NCBI RefSeq assembly: GCF_016862515.1
Contig: NZ_BONC01000030.1
Location: 1-64,000, forward strand
Origin: Asanoa iriomotensis
Lineage (GTDB): Bacteria; Actinomycetota; Actinomycetes; Mycobacteriales; Micromonosporaceae
DNA length: 64,000 nt
Direction: 5' to 3'
This document shows positions 18,541 to 26,946 of the stretch, piece by piece (positions within the stretch are counted from its first letter, which is position 1; each line of letters begins with the position of its first letter). The notes beneath the pieces are model-generated. The model saw only the letters and a list, made by a program, of their open reading frames with translations. It did not search any database and was not told the origin of the DNA. The position numbers and the translations under genes were made by a program.

Positions 18541-19395
18541 TCAGCCGCATTGCCAGGTGAACACCGCTCGGTCGAAGTCGCGGGCTCGCAGGTCCGCCGG
18601 CCGGACCAACCAATACAGGGTGCCGACGTCTCCCCAGCACATGTTCGCTTCCTCGTCGCTGTCGATCTGCGCGAGCAGGACCCAGCGCTGCGCCTCCTCG
18701 TGCACGGCGGGGCCGGTCCAGTCGGCACGGCCGCCGAGCACGACCTGGGCCGCGTCCATCTCGACCGGCCCCTGGACCGGGTCGGCATGCCCGCCCACGC
18801 CGTGCCAGGGCCGGCCTACCAGGTCGCTCAGCGCCCAGGCGAAGTCATCCCGGTTGCGGTAGTCGTCCATGAACGCCCGGTGCTCCGGAGCCAGATCCGT
18901 TATGGACGCTCTGAAGGCCGGATGGTCCCAATCCGGGCCCGTGACGATCGCCTCGGCGGTGAGCGCCACCTCGCGGTAGGTGGGGACGCCGCTCGGGGTC
19001 GAACGCGGCGAAGTCGGTACGCCGGCCGGCACGTAGGTCACCCGGGCCCCGGCCTGGGTTTCCGGCGCCCACGTTCCGACCACCTCGTCCCTGTCCCGAT
19101 AGAAGAACAGCAGCGTGCCGTCGCCCGGCAACGCGATGTCCAGGGAATCTGCCGGGAGGCTGCCACAGTCGATCGCGGCGACGAAGCCTAGCCACCCTTG
19201 ACCTTTCCACCGCGGCCAGCCGACATCGCGAGGAAGCTCCGGCAGGCCACCGAGCCTCGCGACCACCGATTCGCCAGGCAGGGCTTTCCGCAACCACAGG
19301 CCAGGACGGAGCAGCCCGATCCACCGATCCGCCACAGGCTCCGGAAGATGCCGACGAGCCACCTCGACCAGATCAGTGTCCAACGGCATCGCCAT
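18541..19395 (-). CDS. DUF1963 (YwqG-like) protein
   Basis: This 284-residue cytoplasmic protein matches the DUF1963/YwqG family. It has SVVARLGGLPELPRDVGWPR near the N-terminus, GWLGFVAAIDC, GTLLFFYRDRDEVV, and the C-terminal WVLLAQIDSDEEANMCWGD with GTLYWLVRPADL. The last two are the usual family landmarks (Q-I-D-S and W-G-D-x-G-x-x-Y-W). The biochemical function of the family is not known. No operon partner is visible; the terminator hairpin at 19615 separates it from the next gene upstream. Confidence 0.8.
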   Translation of the reverse strand: MAMPLDTDLVEVARRHLPEPVADRWIGLLRPGLWLRKALPGESVVARLGGLPELPRDVGWPRWKGQGWLGFVAAIDCGSLPADSLDIALPGDGTLLFFYRDRDEVVGTWAPETQAGARVTYVPAGVPTSPRSTPSGVPTYREVALTAEAIVTGPDWDHPAFRASITDLAPEHRAFMDDYRNRDDFAWALSDLVGRPWHGVGGHADPVQGPVEMDAAQVVLGGRADWTGPAVHEEAQRWVLLAQIDSDEEANMCWGDVGTLYWLVRPADLRARDFDRAVFTWQCG

Positions 19396-19614
19396 ACCCT
19401 AAGGCAACTGCATCCTTGTTCTCAGCCCTTACCGGTAGGACAAACGTCATTGCTGGCACCAGACCACGATGCCTCAGGTGCGGTCCGCAGGGACCAAGAC
19501 GTTGAGAGCACCACTAGTCGGAAAGCAGAATCGATCAAGGGTTTGGGAACGATGTCGAGCGAGGCCTACGGTCTGGCCGAGCTGCTGTTGGCCGCGCGGG
19601 AGGCGCATAGAGGC

Positions 19615-19647
19615 GGTCGGCTGTCAGGTTCGACCTGACAGCCGACC
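19615..19647 (-). terminator. Strong hairpin terminator
   Basis: A perfect 15-base stem (GGTCGGCTGTCAGGT / ACCTGACAGCCGACC) with a 3-base loop lies immediately after the original stop (19655) of the frameshifted gene. There is no T-run. Confidence 0.8.
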
Positions 19648-19654
19648 GCACGGA

Positions 19655-20964
19655 TTTAGGGGACGACTTCGATCGTGTCGCAGCCGTAGAAGCTCGTCTG
19701 CGTCGACGGGCCGCTGGTGAACTTGCCGAAGACACAGGCCGTCCGTGTCCGTCGGCGTCAGGGCGTCCCGTGGCGGTCCGAAGTGGAGGACCGCGTCCGG
19801 GTCCTGGTCGCGGGTGCGCTCGTCGCGCTCCAGCGAATCCTCCTTGTGGACCTTGTTGTGGAGCTCCGGCACGCCGAGACCGCGCAGCAGGACGTCTGGC
19901 GAGCCGAAGCGGGTCGCGTTGACGACGATCGTGGTCGCGTCGAACGCCAGCGGGTTGCCGTATTCGCCGGCGCGGGTGGTGAGGACCGCGGTAGGAACGT
20001 CGGCGGCGCCCAGGTTGATCGGGTTCACTTCGCTGCCGGGGTGGATGTTGATGGTCACCGGCACCGCGCAGTCGAGCGTGAGCCGCGTGGTCCGCTGGTT
20101 GTTGTCAGCTCGACCGTCGACGACGTACGCCCGCCTCGGATTCACCGTCGTGGTGAAGTCGAGCGTGCGCGGACCTGGCTGGCCACACGTCACGGTGTAC
20201 GTCTTCTCCAGCCGCTGCGGCGTGCCGACCGCGAGGGTGGCCGGCGTCGTGTCCGGGGCGTCGGGGGTGACGGTGATGCCGGGACCGGCCACGACCGTGC
20301 GTTCCACCCTGGCCTCGGTCGGACCGTCGGGTCCGGCGTTGGCGACGGTGCTGGCCACCGTGATGGTCACCGGCCTGCCGATCACGCCGAACAGCGGCCC
20401 GGGTGCCGTGACGGCGTCGACCGACAGGTCGCTTTCGCGGCAGTCCGGGTCGTTCGGGTTGGCGACGCAGTAGTCGCGAACGGCCGCCGTGGTGTCGACC
20501 GTGGCTACCAAGGCACCACCCTCGCCGGCCACTTGGATTTGCTCGACCCGGCTGTCATAGGGGACGAGCACCTGGCCGCGGCCCGCCTGGCTGACGAAGC
20601 CCGAACCCTCCGCGTACGCGAGAGCCGGGTTCGGCATTGTGGTCGACCTGAGCACCGCCCCGTCGGCGATGCTGGACACCTTCAGATCCGGCCTCAGGAA
20701 CGCGGTCCCCGGTGTGGCCACGTGCGCCACCACGACGCCGGCCGACGTGCCGGACTGCGCGGACCGGAAATCGATCTCGGCGACGAAGCTGCGGGCGTCG
20801 TCGACATATTCCGGCCGCGGAACCGGATCGCTCAGCGGGTTGGCGACGGTGGGGACCGCCTCTGCGGTCGTGTGGAGCGCGCCGATCGTCAGGGCGACGG
20901 CGCCGATTATCAGCATCGGTACGCGGGCCCGCCGCAGCCGGCGGGCGGGAGTGCGGTTCGGCAT
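19655..20964 (-). CDS. Secreted protein with C-terminal calcium-binding-like repeat domain; frameshifted near the end
   Basis: The protein starts at ATG 20964 behind GAGGGG and has a Sec signal (VPMLIIGAVALTIGALHTTA). Its middle consists of beta-sandwich-like segments. The end matches a widespread extracellular domain that begins INIHPGSEVNPINLG, continues FDATTIVVNATRFG and DPDAVLHFGPP, and normally ends near a G-x-D-x-I stretch. An extra G near 19740 shifts the frame. Without it the protein would end TDTDACVFGKFTSG then SFYGCDTIEVVP at a TAA (19655-19657), exactly before the terminator. As sequenced it ends at 19624 with unrelated residues. It follows the M64 protease gene by 11 bases, so the two form an operon. 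Confidence 0.7.
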
Positions 20965-20975
20965 CGTAGGACCCC

Positions 20976-22661
20976 TCAGCAGTTTGCCCGGTCGCATTCA
21001 CCGAAGACGAAGGCTATGCGCCTGCGGTCGGCTCGCCGGGCGAAGGTGTTGTCGTTCATCAGGTCGTTGGACGCCGGGTCGGAGACCCAGAAGTCCGGGT
21101 CGGTGTCGGGGTCGAAGACCGAGTCCATGCCACGGCAGTCGCCGGCGACTCCGCCGAGGTTGCCGACGTCAGCGACGCAGGAGTTCCGGCTCCTGTAGAC
21201 GTTCGGAACGGTGGGCATCTCGAAGTAGCCACCGTTGCAGCAGTATTCGTCGGCCAGCTCGAAAGCGGAGTGGCCGGTCTCGTGGATGAACACCCCGGTC
21301 TCGCCGGCCTCGGCGCTCTGCACCCGATTGAAGGCGCACTCCCGCAGGGTGTTCCTGTTGCCGGGCGGCGGGGTCGCGGGATGCAGGATCGCACGGACAT
21401 GGCCGAACCCGTAGTCGGCGCCGAGATTGGCCGGCATCTGGTGCTGGCAGGTGTCGTCGATGCCGTCGCCGCCCTGCAGATCCCGGAAACCACCCGTGGC
21501 GGCGCCGTCGAGGGCTATCCAGACGTTGACGGCACGCTGGTTCTCCAGCAGGAGTTGTTCTCGCATCAGCTCGAGGACGGCGTCGTGCGCATGGTTCAGG
21601 AAGTTGGCGTCCTTCGGCCCGCTGTAGACCGGATACGTCAGCAGGCTGGTGTCCGCGGGGTTGTTCGGTTGTCTCCGAACGTTGGTGGTCGCCGGGAACA
21701 GGATGACGTCCAGCGCCCTCTCCCGGGCGGCGGTCAGCAGCACGGGTGCGGTCCGGCCCTGTGGCGGATCCCCGACCTGCACCGTGTGCCACCCGGAGTC
21801 GACCGGCTCGAGGCGATCGATCGCCAGGCAGCTGTAGGAGAACGTCGAGCCGGCCGCCCCGGCCGTCCGGCTGGCACTCAGCGTCGTCTGCCGGCCCGAG
21901 CCACCGATCTTCTGCCGGGTCGCGCCGCCGTCGGTCGAGAAGAAGATGTCCAGCTGGTCGGAGATCAGCGGCGGCAGGCCGGCGCCATCCGGTTGGTCGC
22001 CGAACGCTTCTGCGGTGATGGTGACCGTCTCGCCCGGCTGCGGCCACAGCGGGGAGTGCAGGCACCGCACATGCCGTCCGGGTGCTTGCGGCGGCTCGTT
22101 GACCTCGACCATGAGGATCATGTCGCCGACGTCGCCGTCGTCCGCGTTGCCCTGCGTCGTGACCTCGGCGCCGCACGGTCCGCTGACGTCACCGGTGAAG
22201 TAGCAGCGGGAGTCTTCCGGATGGAGGTCGATCGAGAAGTTCACCGCCCGGTCGGCATCGTTGTTGGTGAGGTCGATCTGGTTGTCGCGGAAATTCAAGC
22301 CGTCGTCCTCGTCGAATATCTCGATCTTCACGTCGGTCGTGGCATTGCTGTGGTCGACTGTTTCGGTCGCCTTCCAGTCGTCCGGCGTGATAATCGACTT
22401 GTCCTCGATCTCGCCGAAATCGGTCGAGGAGCCCGCAATGGTCACCCGGCCGTAGAAATCGGCTTCCGAATCCAGGTCGATCGGGCCGCCCGGACAGCAT
22501 TCCGCCACCCTGACAATCGTGACGGTCACGCTCAACGGCAGCGCCTGCGCGGGAGCGGCCCAGGCCACCAGCCCTGTCGCGGCGACGGCGGCGACCACGA
22601 GCGCCGCACGTATTCGCCCAGGAACGAGCCGTCTCGCATTTCTGACCCCTACCAATCTCAT
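20976..22661 (-). CDS. Secreted zinc metalloprotease, M64-like
   Basis: This 561-residue secreted protein has an Arg-rich N-terminus and hydrophobic signal (ALVVAAVAATGLVAWAAPAQA). Residues 40-330 are beta-rich accessory domains. The catalytic region has the zinc motif FIHETGHSAFELADEY (about residue 459), the HExGHxxxxLxDEY pattern of M64 (IgA-peptidase type) enzymes. It is followed by Cys pairs likely to form disulfides. Upstream, VILFPATTNV and FLNHAHDAVLELMREQLLLE fit the M64 fold. It is the first gene of an operon with the frameshifted secreted protein, which may be an inhibitor, chaperone or co-secreted factor. Natural substrate unknown. Confidence 0.8.
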   Translation of the reverse strand: MRLVGVRNARRLVPGRIRAALVVAAVAATGLVAWAAPAQALPLSVTVTIVRVAECCPGGPIDLDSEADFYGRVTIAGSSTDFGEIEDKSIITPDDWKATETVDHSNATTDVKIEIFDEDDGLNFRDNQIDLTNNDADRAVNFSIDLHPEDSRCYFTGDVSGPCGAEVTTQGNADDGDVGDMILMVEVNEPPQAPGRHVRCLHSPLWPQPGETVTITAEAFGDQPDGAGLPPLISDQLDIFFSTDGGATRQKIGGSGRQTTLSASRTAGAAGSTFSYSCLAIDRLEPVDSGWHTVQVGDPPQGRTAPVLLTAARERALDVILFPATTNVRRQPNNPADTSLLTYPVYSGPKDANFLNHAHDAVLELMREQLLLENQRAVNVWIALDGAATGGFRDLQGGDGIDDTCQHQMPANLGADYGFGHVRAILHPATPPPGNRNTLRECAFNRVQSAEAGETGVFIHETGHSAFELADEYCCNGGYFEMPTVPNVYRSRNSCVADVGNLGGVAGDCRGMDSVFDPDTDPDFWVSDPASNDLMNDNTFARRADRRRIAFVFGECDRANC

Positions 22662-22885
22662 TTGCGCGCACCCCTTTCCGAAAGAGCATTTCGGGACGAT
22701 GGTCGTCGCGCCGAGAAGGCGTCGTCAAGGCGACGTACAGCCGGCTTTCAAGTCGGATCAAGGACTGGCGAACACAATTCGTCACCCGTTAGAAGGAAAT
22801 TGTGATTCCCAATGGAATGGCGTGTATCAAACGATGCCCAAGTCCATCCGTGAGCTTTTCGGCCGGTAGGCGGTGCGCGTTCGGG

Positions 22886-24790
22886 TCAGGCCAGGGGCGC
22901 CGGGGGTCGCCATGGCCGGTCGCACAGGGCGTGGTCCAGGAACGCGAACACCGCCTCGTACCAGATCCGGACGTTGCCCGGCCTGGTGATGTCGTGCATC
23001 TCGTCGGGGAACTGGAGCAGTCTCGCGGGCCTGCCCAGCCGCCGCAGGTCGTTCAACGCCGTGAGCGCCTGGGTGAACGGCACCACCGGATCCAGGCTTC
23101 CGTGACTGAGCAGCAGGGGCGTGCGCATCTGGTGGGCACGCGAGCGGGGACTCTGCCGCCGGTATGTGTCGGCGGCGTCCAGCGGGTGCCCGAACTCGGC
23201 GTGAAACGTCGGCGCCATGGTGCTGCTGCCGACGAACTCGCCCAGGTCCCAGATGCCGGCGTGGACCACGGCCGCGCGGAACCTGCTCGATCGCGCCACC
23301 AGGTGGTACGCGAGGAAGCCGCCGAACGAACCGCCCATCACCGCGGTGCGGTCGGCGTCGACGTCCGGCCGTGCGGAGACGACATCCACCAGGCTCATGA
23401 CGTCGGCGCCTGGGGTGCCCGCCCAGTCACCCCAGGCACGCTCCGTGAAGGCCTGACCGTAGCCGGTCGACGGGGCCGGATCAGGCATGAGGACGGCGTA
23501 GCCCTTCGCGACGGCCAGCCAGGGACACCACCGCCACGACCAGGCGTTCCAGCTGGCTCGCGGGCCACCGTGCAGCCACACCAGCAGCGGCCGGGGACGG
23601 GTTCCGGCGGGCCGGCACAGCCAGCCGGACACCGGTGCCGAGCCGATGTCCGCGACGACCCGTTCCAGGTGGCCGGGCATCGCGGGATCAGGTGTTGGGC
23701 TGGGCAGCACCTGCGGCGCGCGCCGGCCGGACGGGCCGTGCGGGCGCTGTCGGGTCGGCACGGGCACCCGGTCGACCGCCGAACGGATCGCGTAGATCTC
23801 GTCGCCGCGAGATTGGACATCGGTGAAGCTGCCCGTGCCGGTGAGTCGCCGGACGGCGCCGGTCGCGATCTCCACGCTGAAGACCGGTCTGCTGCCGGCG
23901 CGGTCGGCCGTGAAAAGCAGTGCGTCCGGCGTCCACGCGGCCGGAGTCGGCCAGACGTCGACATCGGTCGCCAGGGGGCGCCCACCGTCGGCCGGGTCGG
24001 CGAGGTCGAACAACCACAGCGTGCCGGACACCGGCGCCCCCGGGCTGCCCGCGCCGGCGGAGCCGCCCGACACCCGGGTGCAGGCGAGCCACCGCCCGTC
24101 CGCGGACAGCAACGGGCTGAAGAAGTCCGCGTCGTCGTGCGGGGCGAGGGGCCGCCATCGCCACGGACTGTCCGTGCCGCCACGCTCCGCGAGGTGCAGA
24201 CCAAGGCGCCGCTGCCGCTGGCCGTCCACGATCGACTCCGCCACGACGCGCAGCGCGTCCTCGGCGACCGCGAAGCCGCCGCGCAGCCGCGCCCCGCACA
24301 GCTCCGGTAACAGGGCCGCGGTCTGGGAAGCGAGAGACAGGCAGGCCAGGCGGATCCGCCTCTGCCCGGCGCCGCGACCATAGTGGACCGTCTCACCCGG
24401 CTCGTAAAGTGCGGCACCCTTGCCCTGGGCCTGTCGCGTCACGTAGAGAACCTGGTCGGCGACGGCCGCGTGTGCGTAGGCCGAGACACCACCCGGTGGG
24501 GCGGCCAGCGGTCGTGCCTCGCCCCGGTCGAGCGACCGCCACCACAGGGCGGTCCGGGGAGGGCCGGTGTCAGCCTCGGCGAGGTACAGCACGCACCGGT
24601 CCGGCAGCGCTGTCACGGCCCACCCCGGAACGGGAGCCGGCTCCCGGTCGCCGGCGTCCATCAGGACGGAACTGCGACCGGCGCCAGGAAGGTCCAGTTC
24701 CAAGGTGTACGACCGTCCGTCCGCCGCGGCAGACAGACCGACCAACCGTGGCAGGGCAAACAAGGACGCGGGCGCCGGCGGATCGGCCAC
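22886..24790 (-). CDS. S9 prolyl-oligopeptidase-like serine peptidase
   Basis: This 634-residue cytoplasmic peptidase has an N-terminal beta-propeller (about 1-380) and an alpha/beta-hydrolase domain. The catalytic Ser is in GGSFGGF (about 487), Asp in HGSLDPVVP (about 567) and His in DEMHDITRPGN (about 597). LLVWLHGGPRASW forms the oxyanion-hole region. It is divergent from the RiPP precursor gene at 24924 and shares its 133-base promoter region, which carries the regulon motif. S9 enzymes remove leaders in some class III lanthipeptide systems (for example FlaP). It is therefore the best candidate for leader or follower cleavage here; that role is inference. Confidence 0.85.
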   Translation of the reverse strand: MADPPAPASLFALPRLVGLSAAADGRSYTLELDLPGAGRSSVLMDAGDREPAPVPGWAVTALPDRCVLYLAEADTGPPRTALWWRSLDRGEARPLAAPPGGVSAYAHAAVADQVLYVTRQAQGKGAALYEPGETVHYGRGAGQRRIRLACLSLASQTAALLPELCGARLRGGFAVAEDALRVVAESIVDGQRQRRLGLHLAERGGTDSPWRWRPLAPHDDADFFSPLLSADGRWLACTRVSGGSAGAGSPGAPVSGTLWLFDLADPADGGRPLATDVDVWPTPAAWTPDALLFTADRAGSRPVFSVEIATGAVRRLTGTGSFTDVQSRGDEIYAIRSAVDRVPVPTRQRPHGPSGRRAPQVLPSPTPDPAMPGHLERVVADIGSAPVSGWLCRPAGTRPRPLLVWLHGGPRASWNAWSWRWCPWLAVAKGYAVLMPDPAPSTGYGQAFTERAWGDWAGTPGADVMSLVDVVSARPDVDADRTAVMGGSFGGFLAYHLVARSSRFRAAVVHAGIWDLGEFVGSSTMAPTFHAEFGHPLDAADTYRRQSPRSRAHQMRTPLLLSHGSLDPVVPFTQALTALNDLRRLGRPARLLQFPDEMHDITRPGNVRIWYEAVFAFLDHALCDRPWRPPAPLA

Positions 24791-24832
24791 GTGCTGCCTC
24801 CTGAGGTGATGCCTCCGAGGCTTCCACTGCCG

Positions 24833-24875
24833 CTACACACGGGATACACGCTCCCGGTGTTCGGATCATGTGTAG
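24833..24875. promoter_or_regulatory. Regulon motif, site A (S9 peptidase / precursor 1)
   Basis: CTACACACGGGATACA (24833-24848) fits the consensus CTACACRYSGGRTACR found at three places in this locus. An inverted GTGTAG half-site follows at 24870-24875, giving a 43-base span. It lies in the divergent promoter of the S9 peptidase and precursor 1 genes. A SARP-type regulator is the likely ligand. Confidence 0.65.
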
Positions 24876-24923
24876 GCGGCGACTCTACGTTCACCTTCCG
24901 ACGCATTCCAGGGAGGTAGCAAG

Positions 24924-25136
24924 ATGACGGTGACAGCGGTTCGAAACGACCAGTTGACCGACAGCGATCCGTTCCTGCTCGAGATCGTGCCGGCCGACGC
25001 GCTGACGGCCTGGATCGACAGCGATGTCGAAGGCCCGGTCGCTCGCACCTGCAACTGCTACGGCAGCTGCGGCGCCACGATCCACCAGACGGGCACGGAA
25101 TGCACCTTCGGCAGCACCACCTGTCTCGAGCGCTGA
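24924..25136 (+). CDS. RiPP precursor peptide 1 (Cys/Thr/Ser-rich core)
   Basis: This 70-residue peptide has an acidic leader (1-40) and a C-terminal core from about 42 that is rich in modifiable residues. There are Cys at 43, 45, 49, 60 and 67, plus Ser and Thr at 42, 48, 52, 56, 58, 61, 64, 65 and 66. The leader contains DPFLLEI, which resembles the F-x-L-D motif read by LanB enzymes. GGGAGG lies nine bases before the ATG. The enzymes downstream are an MNIO oxidase, its partner, a glycosyltransferase and a LanB. So the core may be dehydrated at Ser/Thr, oxidised at Cys and glycosylated. The exact cleavage site is not visible; VAR just before TC is a possible one. Confidence 0.8.
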   Translation: MTVTAVRNDQLTDSDPFLLEIVPADALTAWIDSDVEGPVARTCNCYGSCGATIHQTGTECTFGSTTCLER

Positions 25137-25143
25137 ACACGCG

Positions 25144-25178
25144 GGCGGCGCGCCGCGGATCCGCCCCGGCGCGCCGCC
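25144..25178 (+). terminator. Attenuator-like hairpin after precursor 1
   Basis: A perfect 12-base stem (GGCGGCGCGCCG / CGGCGCGCCGCC) with an 11-base loop follows the precursor stop by seven bases and precedes the MNIO gene. Such hairpins let a precursor be made in excess over its enzymes. Confidence 0.65.
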
Positions 25179-25221
25179 GGCCCCTGCCTGTCCAGTGACT
25201 GCCGATCCAGAGGCGATGCCG

Positions 25222-26054
25222 ATGCGTTCCCTTTCCGCAGTGCCGGCCCTGGGGGCCGGCCTCGGTTTCCGGACCGAGTTGCACGACCAGATCGTTGCCC
25301 ACCACGACGACATCGACTGGCTCGAGATCATCACCGAGCACTTTCTTCTCAGCCGTCCGCGCGAGGACCGCGTGCTGGGTGAGTTGCGGGAGCTGTTCCC
25401 CATCGTGCCGCACGGCATCGAGATGTCGATCGGCTCTCCCGGTGAAGTGGACCCGCATTACCTCGAGGCGCTGGCCCGTCTCGTCAAGGCGATCGACGCG
25501 CCCTACTTCAGCGATCATCTCTGTTTCACCCGGGCGGGCGGGGTCAGTCTGGGATCGCTGACGCCGTTGCCCCGCTCGACCGCACTGGCCCGGGAGCTCG
25601 CCGGTAAGGCCCAGCGGGTGCAGGAGGCGGTGGGCGTGCCTTTCGTGCTGGAGAACATCACGTACCACGTGGATCTGCGGACCGGCATGTCCGAGGCCGA
25701 GTTCATCGCCGAGTTCTTCGAGCATTGTGACTGCGGACTGTTGCTGGACGTGACGAACCTCTACACCAACGCTGTCAATCACGGCTTCGACCCGCAGCAT
25801 TTCCTCGACGTGATTCCTACCGAGCGCGTCGTGCAGGTCCACCTGGCCGGCGGGATCGAGGAACCCGGTGTTCTGCTCGACTCCCACTCCACGGCGGTGC
25901 CTGAGCCGGTGTGGCGGCTGTTCGACGACGTGCTCCGCCGGGTTTCGCTGAAGGCGGGAATGATCGAGCGGGATCAGGACTTCCCGGAGGACTTCGGCGA
26001 CCTGCTGACCGAGGTGGGCCGGGCCCGCGCCGCGATGCAGCGCCCGGTGCCGGC

Positions 26055-26058
<4 letters not shown>
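25222..26058 (+). CDS. DUF692 multinuclear non-heme iron oxidase (MNIO), MbnB/TglH-like
   Basis: This 278-residue TIM-barrel enzyme belongs to DUF692, whose studied members (MbnB, TglH, ChrH) use two or three iron ions and oxygen to rearrange Cys residues of RiPP precursors. Metal-ligand motifs are visible: WLEIITEHFL, PHGIEMSIG, FSDHLCFT, LENITYHV, LLLDVTNLYTNAVNHG, QVHLAGG and DSHS. The AGAGG at 25209 is well spaced for ATG 25222; ATG 25216 is possible. Its stop overlaps the partner gene start (ATGA). The likely substrate is the Cys-rich core of precursor 1; the chemistry cannot be read from sequence. Confidence 0.88.
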
Positions 26059-26927
<869 letters not shown>

Positions 26928-26946
26928 CCGTGAGGATGTGTTCGTC

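Noticed and set aside
19552-19638. A 28-residue plus-strand frame starting MSSEAYGLAELL
   Set aside because: No ribosome site, and its end runs into the terminator hairpin of the opposite strand; could be a gene remnant but cannot be supported.
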